Translations under genes and position numbers: made by a program
Shown: positions 1 through 12,600 of the stretch, one piece after another
Layout of the letters: each line of letters opens with the position of its first letter
Numbering within the stretch: the stretch's first letter is position 1
Source: Chloranthus sessilifolius
Taxonomy: Eukaryota > Streptophyta > Magnoliopsida > Chloranthales > Chloranthaceae
Length of the DNA stretch: 64,000 nt
Direction of reading: 5' to 3'
Assembly (NCBI GenBank): GCA_021018995.1
Contig: CM037591.1
Coordinates: 7,260,001 to 7,324,000, forward strand
The notes under the pieces: generated by a model
The model's database searches: none
Told to the model about the DNA's origin: nothing
What the model saw: only the letters and a program-made list of their open reading frames with translations

Positions 1-1600
1 CATAGCCTACGATGGCTCGCGTCATTTCGTGAAAGGAACTATCAAACTTCAAATTCGCCTCAGACCCATGACGAAAGACGTCACCTTCCATGTTTTTGAT
101 TCTGCTAGTACGTACAATCTTAGCCTAGGAGGAAAGTGGTTAGAGTCAATGAAGGCCATTGCCTCCACGTACCATCAATGCATCAAATTTTCATATGAGG
201 ACTCCATTATCCGAATATACGCCGATGAGCCCCTTCAAGAAATGGATACTAACTACGTGGTAAGTATACCGATAGCCCATGATTTCATATTAAATACGAA
301 CCACATTCAGAAGGCCCGAATCTCTGATGAGACGACCATTGCGGAAGTTCGTCCCCCTATTCCTTCTAGTTCTTCCCCAACACAACAAAAATTAATGGGG
401 AGAGAGGTCGGCCCCGACCTCGCCAAGCTTTATGGTATCAACCCCACCGCAACAAAAGGGTGGGACCTCATGTATCAACTCGGGTACATCTCCCACACTG
501 GACTCGATAAAAATAAGCAAGGTCATGTAGGACCTGTTGTCCCAACGAAAATACGTAAACACATAGGGTTAGGCTACCAGCCGGACGGCTCACAAGCTGA
601 CTTGTTCCCTACCTCACCGAAATGGTCTTTATATGATCACTTCGTCTATGGGACCACTGAGAAAGCCAATGTGCTTAGATAGAAAGAGATATCCTTCACT
701 AAATCCCCAGAAGTGGAAGTTTAGCAAATGGCCAAAGCATTCAATGATTTAACGAGCCTAAATGACGAAATCGATAAATCGCTCGAAGGGGTCAAGCCCT
801 TGTTTGACACCAATGAACTTACAGAAGGGAGGAAGGAAGAGCCTCCAGAACCCAACTCGCAAATAGAAGATTGGGAATCCACTGATGATGAAGACTTTCA
901 CATAGCTACCTTACAAGAAGATTAAGAGGATCTATACTCAACATCGGAAGAAGACGAAATCCCACAAGAGAATCTTAACTCCTATAGTATCCTCCTCGGC
1001 CTTGGTCTTAGAGGATGGGAATGCCCGTGGGATTCCCCTTGCATCTTTCACCCGCATCAACCCTGCTGTAGAGCGTGTAACGACATATTAGAGCAACTCG
1101 CTAATTGGACTCAACGCCCTATGATAGAAGAGCTAAGTCACCCTGACCTTGTGACAACGGAAACGAGTAACGACTTACCCACTCACCTATTGGCGTAAGA
1201 GGAAGAGAATCTCGGCGTTCAGTTGGCTGACCCCGGAGGAAACACCCACATCGCACTCTTAGAGCTTGAAGAGGAGTTGGAATTAGATGCTCCTTCATCC
1301 CTTGATGTACTGCAACTCTAAATATTTTGGAAATCTCTCGAAGAAGACTTGTAAACGCCACCAAGTGATAACGAGGACTATTGGATAGACCTCCCCACAC
1401 TCAAATTGGCAGAGCAAGCTAATTTAGGACCTTAAGCTTTATCAGATCAAGAAAGCAAATTCGTTGCCATTTCTGACTCTAACTTAGAAGGATGGGAATG
1501 CCCTTAGGAATCTCCCTGCATTTCTCACCATATACCTTCGGTGCAAGCGCCCTCTCAAATACTAGGTGGGCTGGGACTTTTCTGGATCATCACCACTAGG
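1..1600 (+). mobile_element. Fossil Ty3/gypsy fragment with protease and G-patch-like region
   Basis: An open stretch at 29-682 looks like the end of a gypsy aspartic-protease region. It is followed by a glycine-rich G-patch-like segment (GWDLMYQLGY, later GLGYQP), an arrangement known from plant gypsy polyproteins. A proline- and acid-rich hinge-like stretch continues at 728-925 and in pieces to about 1600, where family resemblance fades. No RT is seen to the right. The copy is broken, with at least several breaks, and its left end lies outside the window. The call rests on motif recognition by eye. Confidence 0.6.
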
Positions 1601-1823
1601 GGTTGCCACCATACTAAGACCCGTTTGGTTGTATGTGTGCCTAAACCCAACCCTTTGAAAATCTATCCTGTAAAAATACAAATTGATTAAGTTTCCTATC
1701 TTGGGTCAATTTTAATTTTTTTTTTAAAGCCTCTTTTTTTTAATGAAAGTTTTCTTTAGTCCAAAAATCGGGGGTGATGATCCCGTGCCGCCAGTATGGG
1801 CCGGTGTCCACTGTTAGGATATG

Positions 1824-2010
1824 ATTGCACAAGTAGGCCCGCCAATCAGCTAAGGCACTTTAAATGACATAAATGTAATGAAATTAAATGACAATTCATA
1901 AGTAGACCCGCCGATTGGCTAAGGTGCTTAAAATGACGGAAACGTAAAGGAAATTAAAGACTATGCGCAAGTAGGCCCACCGATCAGCTAAGGCACGTAA
2001 ATGACGGAAA
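1824..2010. repeat. Tandem repeat, about 70-bp unit, three copies
   Basis: Three imperfect copies start near 1827, 1899 and 1967. Each contains a variant of AAGTAGGCCCGCCGATCAGC followed by TAAGGCAC and an AT-rich spacer with AAATGAC. The repeat lies in non-coding DNA beside the LTR-like block at 2131-2438 and is probably untranslated leader of that element. Confidence 0.75.
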
Positions 2011-2110
2011 AGTAGGAGTGAGTAAAATAATAAAAATAATAAAAAACAGTAAAATGGTTAGTAAAATAAAAATAAAAAGGTCAAATTTTAAGGAGAAACA
2101 CTACAAGCTA

Positions 2111-2438
2111 TCCCCAGCAGAGTCGCCATCTGTGCAACCGTAAGATTTTTGAAGATCTCATCGCGATAATGTACTCTCCAATAAAAAATATAGAGTCACC
2201 ACCCGGAGCTTTTGGTGTCTCGAAAAACTTAGATCATTTTTATAAGCACCAAAGTGCCACAAATATGACTCTGAATCCGGTCTACGCCAAAGGCTCTTGG
2301 GTAGGGACTTTGGTTATCGATTGGGAAGGTATTAGACACCCAATCAACCTGTCAAATACGGTCTCTACTTAAGGCCAAAATAAAGATAATATAAAAGAAA
2401 GAAAAAGGCTTCTTCTTGCCCAAATTTGGGTGTCTACA
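2111..2438 (-). mobile_element. Short LTR-like block with adjacent primer-binding-like site
   Basis: Read on the minus strand, 2438 to 2131 begins TGTAGACACCC and ends TTGCACA, giving a TG...CA block of about 308 bp. Two bases further on, 2128-2111 reads TGGCGACTCTGCTGGGGA, which has the form of a plant retroelement primer-binding site. This suggests a 5' LTR of a minus-oriented gypsy element. The protease fragment at 29-682 runs the opposite way, so the two probably belong to different elements. No partner LTR or target duplication was found. Confidence 0.45.
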
Positions 2439-2440
2439 GG

Positions 2441-2922
2441 TGTGATTTTGCATGGTATTTTCTCTATTGAGCTTGGACTGTAGCTCACCCCTCGACTATA
2501 CGTCGCAGCTGTAGGACCAGACCTTGAATGGGATCCATAGCAAGAAGAGGACCTGGATTACTATCTAGAAGAAGGGGAGGACCTGCTAGAAGGGAACTTT
2601 CCTTAGTTGTCTTGTGCGAGCTTTGGGATATTTTTGGGTTTTTGATAAATGGTATATCGTGAAATAATCAAATACGATGGTACATGTTGTGCTCCACTGT
2701 TTAGGTGGAGGATTCGCCTTCACCGGTGGATGTTTTTTGGATATATGTGTGATGATGTATAGTTTTGGGTTGCATGTGTGAGATTCACTTTTAGTTATGT
2801 TGCCATTGTATTCACCTTTATAGCTCTATCATTTCCGCTCTGCCCATTCTTGCTTCTGTACCTTGTGAGCTTACCATTATTGGATGGCATGATCCTTCCT
2901 CTTAATTATGCATGGAAAGATC
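2441..2922 (+). mobile_element. Left part of the outer gypsy element's 5' LTR
   Basis: This block starts TGTGA and is cut at 2922 by the 18.6-kb element. Its continuation is at 21496-21607, which ends TCACA, the inverted match of the start. Rejoining across the AGATC duplication gives an LTR of about 590 bp followed by a Met-tRNA-type primer site at 21610. No coding content was recognised. Confidence 0.5.
2918..2922 (+). repeat. Target-site duplication AGATC, left copy
   Basis: AGATC lies directly before the left LTR. The identical five bases follow the right LTR at 21491-21495. The match defines both ends of the 18.6-kb insertion. Confidence 0.9.
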
Positions 2923-5011
2923 TATTGGCGCGCTTTTTTAGGGTTCCTTTCCGTCCCCGAAATAAGTGCCCAATTCTGTCCCGAATGGACTTTGACAAAG
3001 GGAGTGGCGACTGGCTCTGAGAATATCGAATAAAAGAAGTAAATCTTGAGTAAGAAATACTTGGTTCGTGTGATCGCCAGCTGCAGATGTTTATCGATGC
3101 TGCAACACATCGTTGATCACGCTTTACGGGGGTATGGGTTGTTCTCTTTACTGAATCGCTGACCAGCCAACTTCAGCAGCACTGGGTCGTTCGAAAGTTC
3201 AATTAATCTTCTTTTCTTATTTTGCGCACTTAAGTTTTCTTTGTGCTGCTTTAACTCTAATTAATTTATTTTCCTAGACCTATTGGGAGTCTAATTAATT
3301 GAATATCCTAATTCTACTAGAAGCCTAATTATTTTTAATCTCTTAATCCTACTAGAAGTCTGATTAATTAAAATATACTAATTCTATTAAGAGTCTAACT
3401 AATATAAATATATAATTAATTAATTAAGGAAAAAGGGGTATGAGCCCATTATGCTAAGGAGGATCGGCCCCGTTCCCGAGTGCCCTCCGTAAGCTCCCTT
3501 GGGCAAATCGAGTGGCTAAAAGTAATTTTGTGAATTTTTAAGTTTGAAAATTGAATTTTGGATCGAAAACTAAGAATTATGGATTATTTAGGATTAAAGT
3601 TGAGACTGTAATTAAAAATTAGAATTTAGGACTGGGATTGATATCAGGACTGGAAACTAAGATCAGAATTAAGAACTAGAACTGAGATTAAGAACTAGGA
3701 ACTAAAATTTAGAATTAAAAGGAGAATAAAAAGGGGAAACTAGATCCTAGAGATTAAGAACTAGAATTAGAATCAGAAATTTTAAGACTGGAACTTAAAA
3801 CTAGAACCTAAGAACTAGAACTAGAAACTAGAATCAGAGACTAGAATTAAGAACTAGAATAGAAAAATAGGAACTAAAATTAAGAGCTAGAATTAAAACC
3901 TAAGGACTGGTTCTATAAACTAAGAACTAGAACTAGAATTGAAAACTATAACTAGAAATTAAAAACTAGAAACTAAAAGATTACCTGAAGCTAAGCGTCG
4001 CAGAGGAGGAACTCAGGATCCATAGAGAGGGGCTGGAGTTCGAGAGAGAAGAAATCTCTAAAGAATTTGTGTGTGAAAAAATTATCTCTCTAAAAAATTC
4101 ATTTTGATCTCTAAAAAATTGTCCTCTAAAATTGTGTTTTGGGTCGAGGTAAGGGGGTCTTATTTATAGGTAACATGCTAATTTCACGTGTTGGAACAGG
4201 TCCGGAATTGGGAATTCCGCTCGTAGGGGGAGGTCCTTAATTGAATTCCACGCAGTTGCAAGTGTGCTTGATTCGGCTCGAGTCAGTCCCCGCAACAGGA
4301 GTCCTAATCCTAGTCGGCCTGGAAGACTGATTTCGCGTAGTGGCGTATGTGTGGAAACTAATTCTGTGCAGTGGGGTATGCGCTTGATCGCGAGTTCAGG
4401 CGGTCTTACGAATCAGACATCAGGTTGAGTTGGGAATCAATTCTGCACGTCTGGGTCAGTGTGGAATCGGGCCATTGGGCAGTTTGGGGAGTTAGAGTCC
4501 CAGTCCAAATTCTAGACTGATTTTGCGTGTGTGGTGTCACGTGGGATTGATTTCGCGCAATTGTGTGAGCATGGGATCGAGGACTTCAGGCGGTCTGGGG
4601 AAGGCAGTGCCTAGTCCAAGTGGGACTAATTCTGCGCACTGGTGTGTGCATGGAATCGAAATGAGCGCAAGCGTGTATCCGATTAATTCGGGCCTTAGGC
4701 GGTCCGCGGGAATAGCGAGCTTGGTCTAAGTGGGACCAATTGAGCGTATGTGGCCATGCATTCAATCAATTTTCGTTCATTTATATATGCACGGAATTCT
4801 ATATCTTTTCGAGTTTCAATCGGGTTCGAGCAGCAGATCTATTGTTTCAACCTGGGTCTCAACCATATACTATTGTTTCAATCTATGGTCCCCGTGTCAA
4901 GGTTTTAAGGTCTTCAGAGAAGGTCAGTCCTTCTCCGGAGATTGTGGGCAAGGTCAAAGGTTGACTGAATAGGTTTGTATACTCCGAGAGGGAAAAATCG
5001 GGGTGTCTATA
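2923..5011 (-). repeat. Left LTR (3' LTR by transcription) of the 18.6-kb element
   Basis: It matches 19426-21490 along its whole length. On the minus strand it begins TATAGACACC (TGTAGACACA in the other copy) and ends in CGCGCCAATA (CGCGCCAACA in the other). It contains stepwise CTAATTAAT and TAGTCC-like repeats, an AGAACTAGAA-rich zone at 3530-3985, and a region rich in GGAATCGA and AATTCCGC words. Small ORFs inside it are not supported as genes. Confidence 0.9.
3530..3985. repeat. Degenerate AGAACTAGAATTA-type simple repeat inside the LTR
   Basis: Purine-rich words such as AAGAACTAGAA, AGAATTAAGA and AACTAGAACT recur with loose spacing. Equivalent zones occur in the right LTR (about 20030-20470) and in the related LTR at about 23090-23520, with different copy numbers. 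Confidence 0.8.
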
Positions 5012-5026
5012 GATGCCCCTCTTTGG
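5012..5026 (-). promoter_or_regulatory. Polypurine tract of the 18.6-kb element
   Basis: On the minus strand the bases directly before the 3' LTR read AAAGAGGGGCATC. A purine run at this place primes plus-strand DNA synthesis in LTR retroelements. Its position confirms the right-to-left orientation inferred from pol. Confidence 0.65.
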
Positions 5027-5199
5027 CGCATTCTTGTGGAATAAGAATGCGTCAAAGAAGTAGACACCCCTCTTCCGAGGTGCCTTCTCGTTCCTTCGAG
5101 AAATCACAAGTGTGAACTGGGGAGCTGACATGAGATGTTTGGCTTTCTTATCTATCAGCACAAGCTAAAAGGAGCATTCGAGGGCCCGGGGGTAACTGT

Positions 5200-5400
5200 C
5201 GAAAGGTGCATCTACATCTGTGGGTGCAAGTGGCATCCCGCCGCATATCGCGACCTGCTGTAAGGGGCAGTCAAATAGAGGAAAATTGACATATCCTGAT
5301 ATGCGAGTGCAAGTGGCATCCCGTTGCATGTCGCGACCTACTACAAGTGGCAGTCAAATGGTAGGAAAAACAGTCGAGGTATCGGGGGGCGTCATACGAA
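5200..5400. repeat. Tandem duplication with about 85-bp spacing
   Basis: The phrase GTGCAAGTGGCATCCCG, then GCATRTCGCGACCT, then GGCAGTCAAAT occurs twice, starting near 5223 and 5309. It lies in the non-coding 3' part of the 18.6-kb element. Confidence 0.75.
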
Positions 5401-5899
5401 TGTCTGGAATCAAGGTCAAGTGACTAGATAATATTATGTATTTGTATGATGGCAAAGGCTTTCGCAAGTCATGTCAAACCGGGCGCGTCATTGCTCACAC
5501 CAATGGCACGTCGAGCGTCCTTTTCTAGTGGACATTTGTGATTTATCAAAGTTGAGTATACTCGATGTTCGGTTTCCCAGGGAAGAGAATGGATTGGAGA
5601 GGTGAGAAGTGAAATTTTGTTAGATAGGAGTTTTTTTTTTAAAATGTAAGGGTTTTTTTAACTTAAGATCAATTTGAGACGTCATTGAGAAGATCCATCG
5701 GTACGGGATTTGTAGACCCTGACCTTTGTTTGGTTGTCAAGACGACGCTTGGTATGCCAGATACTCCGTCTAACCGTTCTCGCGAATACTGATGATTGTC
5801 TCTTATGGGAGGACTACAGTGATTTGCGGATTGAGAGAGACAGGTTTTGACAATATTTGACTTAATATTAGCTAATTATATTTTGTATAGAAATATCGA

Positions 5900-7710
5900 G
5901 TAAAGGGGGATAATGCTCACCTGTTTGGGCAGAAGGCCTTGGTATAGCTTGCGATGGGGCTTGCTGGTTGGTCATCTTCGTGGTGGTCATGCGATGGGAC
6001 ATTTGGGGGTTTCTTCTTCTTTCTGCTGCCATGGCGGAGCTTAATGGTTATTGTCATGAGGGGACCTTCAAGAGTGTTTCCTCTCCTCTTCTGTTTCTGC
6101 TGTAGTGAGACCCGACAATTGTCGGTGTGATAGGACATTTGGGGAGGTGAGGTTTGCAAGGGGGCTGTTGATCCTCCCTTCCTAGTTTCATACCGTGATA
6201 GGATACTTGGGGTGGTTTTGGATCTTTGCTGCTTACGATGGGACATTGGTTGAGCCTTGCCTCCCTCTTGCTTACTGCGGGGTTACATGATGGGACCTGA
6301 TAGTTGTGCGATGGTTATGTCTCTCTTTCTTTGGCAGATCTTGGGTTATATGGGGGGATTTGGCTATAGATGTATCGCGATGGGACTGTGGGGAGTGATT
6401 TTTTTTTTCTCTTTGTGTATTTCAAGTGATTTTATTCAATTTGTGCTATTTTATTCGATTTTATTCAATTTGTGCTATTTTATTCGATTTTATTATTTGT
6501 TTTTGTTTGTTTGTGCAATTTTGGACTTGATTTTATTTGGCTTTTATATTTGGAAAGTTTGGTTTGGCTTTGGAAAGTTTGATTTATTTATTTTTGGTTT
6601 TGGGAGAATTTTGGGGGATTTAAGGTTGTTATTTTGTTTAAGGTGTAGGTTTTGTCTTGGTCTTATGTTTGGTCAATGAGTGACATTTGTTTGGAATGTG
6701 TGGGATTGGATTGGAGTCTTGATAGGGTGTTACATGTTTCAATCCTATTGGTTTACCTATTTTTGTGGGTTTGTGATTCTTTAGGGGGTAAATGTCTTGT
6801 TCTGATTTGGCCATCTCAATTTGTCATGGATTGGGTTTCTTTTAGGGGGGCATGTGTTTTGGTTTGGTTTGTTTAGATGGAAGGTGTTTAAAAGTGAGGC
6901 ACTTGTCTCATTAGGATTTAAGGGGCATTGTTGATAAATAGGGATTTTATTTTGTTTTGAATTTTGTATTTTGCTTATTTTTGGTGAACTAAGAGATTTG
7001 TTTTGGCATTTTGTTTTGGACTTGTAATTAATTTTATTTTCTTATGTCTTTTCTTCCTTTTTATTTTGTTGCTCGGGTGTTAGATCCTAAAGGGCTTTGT
7101 AATGGGGGTTTGATTCTTGGGAATGGAGGGTATTGGGAAGGTGTGGAAGCATTCAAATTGCTTCCATGCTAAGGGGAGAGGTGAAAGAGAACAAGGTGGC
7201 AGAAAGAAAACCAAGGAAAAGAGTTGCGTCAGAGTTCTCGTAATCGGTACTAGTTGCTCCTTGGTAGGTTCTGTGGATTGACTTATTTTAGACCCCCTTT
7301 GGAAGGTTTTCTAAGACGGTCTTCCATAGGTGTATATCTGATATCCTGAGTGGCTTTCTGTGAGTCACTCTTTATTTTCTGTCAACCCAGGGCCCTGCGA
7401 TGCTGTCATTTCATTGTGTAACTTGAAAGTTTGCATCATAAGTGGCGTCTCAAGAGAAAGAGGAGGCAAAAACGAGATTTATCTTGGAATTCATTCAGGG
7501 TGTGCTTCTTCTTTGGGCTTCTTAATTATTTCTTCCCTTCTTGTATATTATTAGGTGGGAATTCTTTCTTGGGTATCCGATGACTCGGGTGTCTTTGAGT
7601 GTTTGTCCTAATTTCAAATTCGTCTTTGGTTTTGCGGTTTTAGTTTGATTCTTGTATATTCAAAGGGTATGCCCTCGGTGTCAATTGTAACATTTTTTAT
7701 TATTTATTTA
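5900..7710. other. Non-coding part of the element: GATGGGACAT words, T-rich tract, 3'-end-like signature
   Basis: From 5990 to 6390 short phrases such as CGATGGGACATTTGGGG recur about six times with variants. From 6400 to 7080 the plus strand is strongly T-rich, and the ORFs there are low-complexity by-products. At 7664-7710 the phrase GGGTATGCCCTCGGTG plus a TGTAA and T-rich run matches the 3' ends at about 8935 and 13563, suggesting the end of an older copy of the PMD module. Confidence 0.5.
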
Positions 7711-8039
7711 TGAAATGGATTGGTTTGTTTAGATGGCCATTTTTTTTTTAGATTTTCACTTAGCTTGGATGTTGAGTTCATTTTTTTAGTTTGGTTTAGT
7801 TTGGTTCAGTTTGGTTTAGCTTGGCTTAGCGTTGTGTTTAGGTGGCTGCTTTCGAAGCATTCAGTGGTTGGATTCAGAGTGGGTATGGATAGGGGCATTT
7901 TTTTCTAATTTTTAGAATGTTTGGGAGTGCGGAGTGTGTTTGGAATGGTGTTGGATAGGTTCTGGGCAGTGATTGTAGCTTAATGTGTGCCCAATGCTCG
8001 CAGCTTCCTCTCTTGTCGCTGCTGGACTGGGTACATATT

Positions 8040-8960
8040 TTTTTTGTATAACTGGGGAATTCCGCACGCGAGTGATAGCATGGAATCGAATTAAGCGCAT
8101 AGTGGGATGCGCGAGATCGGTGAGGTGGAGGGGTTATTCCGCGTGTCTTGGAATGTGCTTGATCTAATTAAGTGCGTCTGCTCCAGCGCGTGATTGAAGG
8201 GTTAGTGTATTATTTAGTGTAGGTCTGGTGGAGCTTAATTTGATTAGACGTTATTTTCGTTGTGCAAAATTGAAGAGTCAGACATTACTCGACGCTGATT
8301 TCGATGTGTCTATTAGGATTCCGCACTAGGGGACAGCGCGGGTCTTGAATTCCATGTGTTCTGCAAATCGTGGGATCGGATCGTCACATGTGGCGCTCGG
8401 CGGGTGTGGAATTCTGCACTGTTTCGTTGGTGTGGGATGGTAAATACGCGCTCTTGGTGCTGCGTTAGATTGAATTTCACGCGTGATAGGATGTGCGGGA
8501 TTCGCCGAATGCCTATAAATTCGAGCAATTTCTGAATTTCACTCATTCTTCTCTAGTTTCTTTTACCGTTCGGTAATTTGTCTTGATTGCTTTCCTTCCT
8601 ATCTTCGTGGTCTCGCTTGATCTTTATCCCGTAGTGGCGTTTCCTCACGGCAGTGTCACGATTTTGGGAATGGACGGAATTGGGAAAGAGGAGATCGATC
8701 TTCACATCGTTCCTTTTAGGGAGTAGTGAAGGCAGTGTGGAGGACGCGGCGGTGGAGGAGGTGAAGATGGCGAACGGGACGGTGTTACAAGTGGAGGGAG
8801 GTGTTTCCCAACCAATCCTTCCTTCGACATCTTCAATTGGACACTGCTCCTCGCCTTGTGTCCGTTTTGGGTCCCGATTTTTGTTTTGGGTTGCAAGTTA
8901 GGTTCTTAGGTTTTCGTTTTGGGTTGTAATTCAGGAGGTATGTCTCTGGTGGTATCTGTA
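8040..8960 (+). pseudogene. Remnant copy of the PMD gene module (promoter, leader, 3' end)
   Basis: The 8040-8510 sequence is rich in GGAATCGAATTAAGCGC-like words also seen in the LTRs. A TATA-like CCTATAAATT at about 8511 precedes a leader that resembles the one after 9540 (CATTCTTC, then GTTTCTTTT). A short ORF-like body with GGCGGTGGAGGAGG follows. The block closes with GGAGGTATGTCTCTGGTGG and TGTAAAAA at about 8935-8970, as at 13563. No PMD domain remains. I read it as a degenerate tandem copy of the module that follows. Confidence 0.45.
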
Positions 8961-9189
8961 AAAAAATTTATTAATTAATAAAATTTTAATTTGATAAATT
9001 TTTTTGTCATTTTATTATATTTTTTGGTATTATATTTCTTGTATTGTATTGTTTTAGATTGGTGGTGTGCATATTGGGAGGCTTTTTTTGTGTTTGGGGC
9101 CGTGTTTTTAATGTTTAGAGGCCCTCTTGGCCTTGGTATAATTTTTTGTTCGGATTTAGTGATTCTGCATTGGTGGGATTGGGTTTAAT

Positions 9190-9560
9190 TGAATTTTGCC
9201 AATTGGTCGATAGCACGGGATCCAACGGTCAGTGGCTTAATTAAGCGCTTAGGGGTCAACGTGTAATTCAATTGAGCGCGTGTGGTAATGCATGGCCGGA
9301 AGTCAATGGATTGTAATTTGAGTGAATTCGGTGGCGATTTGAGTTTAGCTATATGGGGAGTTGCATTTGTGATTTTGATTACTGCGCATAGGCATGGCCA
9401 GAAGTTCTCTCATGCTTACGTCGGTTGATGAAGTCTAATTAAACACTTCCGTGTTGTCCTCAATTTAGATACCTGTGCTTTTTGGAAGGCGTTTGATTGT
9501 GTTAAGCGCTTTCACCCATGCGCTGAATCACCCAGCATCTATATAAGCTGGAGTTTCTTC
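9190..9560 (+). promoter_or_regulatory. Putative promoter of the antisense PMD gene
   Basis: The segment has LTR-like words (AATTAAGCGC, AATTGAGCGCG, GCATGGCC). It ends in a TATA box, CTATATAAGC, at about 9539-9548, some 115 bases before the first ATG of the PMD reading frame at 9667. The TATA box and following leader resemble those at 8511-8570. This is a sequence-based prediction only. Confidence 0.5.
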
Positions 9561-9666
9561 ATTTGAAACTTGCGCATTCCGAGTTTCTTTGATTTCTTTG
9601 CCTTCTCTGCTTTTGAGTGCTCTAGTTTTCGTGTAAGTGTGATATCTTGCGATCCGTCGGATCTCG

Positions 9667-12600
9667 ATGCGGTTTCTTGCATTTTTCTCCATTTTTCGAG
9701 TGTTTCCTTGTGAGATGGAGCCTGAGCCTAGTCCTACTGCTTCGAAGTTGGCATTTTCTAGTTTTGCTATGGAGTTGACGACAGACATACTTGTTGTGGA
9801 GATATCGGCTCCTGCTACTGGGGGAGAGAGCGTTCCGGCAGTTGTTGAGGAGGGTACCGAGGAGGTAGCTACAGTAGAGGAGATAGCGGTTACTCCTCCG
9901 GCCAAGGACGAGGTTCCTCGAGAGGGTGTGGTTCCTCCTGAGGGTGCGGTGCCTCCTAAGGGTGCTAGCGCTGACGGCGTTGTTCCGCCTCTGGCGGAGA
10001 CTCCAATACGGATCCCTCTGGCGGATGATTTCGCGACGAACCAGATAAGTTTTCGGAAACAAGAGTATCTTTATTTCCTAGGTTTTTAGGTTATGACATA
10101 GGTTCATCTAGAGTCTGAAAACCTATTTACTTTATGCAGAACTCGCATTCGGTTGTGCTTGAGTGTATTGTTGTTTTTATTTGTTTTGTTTGCTCCTTTA
10201 TTTTATTTTTTGTTTGTTTGTTGGTTTAGCTGCTTGTGTTATTGTTTGTTTGTTTTTTTGTTCGTAGTTTTCGTTGAAGTGATAGTTTATTTGGTCTTGG
10301 TTATTTTTTAAGAGCCTCTCTCTGTGTATCAGTTCTACGTGGGCCGAGTCCCATGCATGGTATCAGTCTCTCCCTGCGTTTCAGCAGGCGAGGCAGGCAT
10401 CTTATGGTTTCGGGCCCATCCTGGGGCTTGAGCCTTTTCATCCTGATGTTGGCTTGGTCAGGGCCGTAGTAGAGAGATGGAAGGCGGAGCACTAGGCATT
10501 GCTCTTCCCTACGGGGATGATGTTGTTGACTCCAGAGGACTAGGTCTGAGTGACAGGCGTGAGGTTCAAGGGGGAGCCGGTGACGGGGCAGATGTTGTCC
10601 GACTACCAGGCCACGAGCGTTGAGTGCTTCGGAGTTCAGTATGCTTCGAGCAGGTCTGGATCGGGTATGATCCGGACTACCTGGTTTCTTGATATGTTTG
10701 GCATAGGGTTTACTCCGTTGAGGCGCCATCCTGAGTCGAGGTCGGCATATGAGGTGCATTACAGGGATATAGAGGCTCGTGCTCCCGTGTTGGAGGCAGG
10801 GGTGGAGGCTGATAGAGTTATTAGGGCCTTCCTGATGCATTTCTTTGAAGGGGTCCTATTTTCTTCCTCTACCCAGGGGTGTATTATTGGATTAATTCTG
10901 TCACTGCTTGTGGACTTGGGTCGGGTTCACTAGTATGCGTAGGGCGCAGCGGCATTGGCTCATCTTTATGGGCAGCTATTTCACCGGTCGAGGGGAGTCG
11001 CTACTATCGGCGGCTTCATACCTTTTGTTCAGGTGAGGTTTCCTAAGTTCAGTTGCAAGTTCTATTTGCGCTCTTTTCCTGGGCGCTTTATTGACATTGT
11101 TCTGCATTTTGTTGTGTAGTTTTGGGCATATGATCACTTCGTATTCCTTCACCCTAGGGTCCCTCTGGGGACGGCATTTGTACTCCCTTGTATGTACTTC
11201 TGGCGGGCATTGATTGGGCGACATCGGAGGGGTACTGATCTCCAAAACGCGAGGTGGCTCTTTGGGGATATGCACTTCAGTCAGGTGTGTGTAGCTTTTG
11301 TGGTGTGGTTATTTTCTTCTTTTTTTTACATCTTGTGTCCTTAATGATGTGTTTTTCTCATTTATTTTGAATTGCAAGTCATCTGGAGACCATATGAGGA
11401 GGGCGAGGGTGCCAATCAGGCCGTGATATAGTCTAGTCAGCATCTCTTTAGGCGGGAGATGTGGGTCCCTTGTTTTGAGATGGTGGAATAGATTCATCTC
11501 TCCCGGGCTGCACGTCAGCTGAGACTTCCTTAGGGAGTCCCTCCGGAGCTACGGGTTCGGGTGTCGAAGAAGAGGACTGGTCCTCCTGGCCACTTCTTCT
11601 AGAAGAAGATGGTAGAGCAGTACAGGGATTTTCGGGACGAGGGTATTGAGGTGACCGGGGTGCGTGATGAGGCAGATGCCCGAGGTTATACGCAGTGGTT
11701 TGCAGAGGTCGGTGGTCGGCTATTTACTAGGCTCCCCTTTTAGGGGAAGAGCTCCTTTAGTATCAGTGGGCTCGATTCTGTCGGGGCATTGAGGGGAGGG
11801 TAGCTGAGCTGGAGCAGGGCTAGGTGACCTCAAGGATCTGCGGGGAATTAGCGGCCCTACACTTGGCTCAAGAGAGGATGGGGAGTGCCCTAGTCCTGAT
11901 GAGGAGATATTAAGGTCATTGGCGGCCTCGATAGCTGCCGCTAGGACTGCGAAGGACTAGTTGAGGGGTCAGCTGGAGGCAACCTGCAGTGCCTTGGTGA
12001 GTTTGTTAGTTTTTATTTGGTCACATTTGGCTTATTACTTATTTCATCTGTCGTAACTGGTTAGCATGCTTGTGTGTATTTCAAGAGAAGAGGGGGGGCG
12101 AGGTAGTTCATCAGGCACAGCTGATCGAGCTACTTCAGGGTCAGCAGCAGGCTGGTTGGGCCGTGGAGGCCAGCTTGCGCTCTGAGATTGATCAGCTGGT
12201 GAGTGTTCATCTCTTTAGGTTTCTCTTTTAATTAATTAATCATTGATGTTATTATTGTTCCTTATGTGTCTATCGTTGGTTATGATTCAGAGGGCAGAGC
12301 TTTCTACTGTTGGGGTATCCACTCCTATGTTCAATCTGTCTTCGACTGCATCATCCAATCGGGAGGATCCAATGATACCTCAGCTTTGTGTTGAGGTAGA
12401 GCATTTGGTGAGTGTGTTTTTTTGTCTTTTGAACTGCTTTATTTAGTGTTATTCGATAGTCTCCTGATGTGGTGTGGCATATCTCTAGAGTCAGGTTATT
12501 ACGGAGTCTCAGATGAGTGAGGCTACAACTGCCTCTCTTCGCCCAGAGAGTCAGGTATGGTGTGTTTTAGTTTATGCGTGTGTTGTTTATTTTGTTTTGT

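Noticed and set aside
6257-6876. Phe/Leu/Gly-rich plus-strand ORFs
   Set aside because: Low-complexity T-rich DNA in the untranslated part of a retroelement, with no family match.
9528-10840. Minus-strand ORFs opposite the PMD region
   Set aside because: PMD motifs are on the plus strand. The minus frames are proline/arginine shadows.
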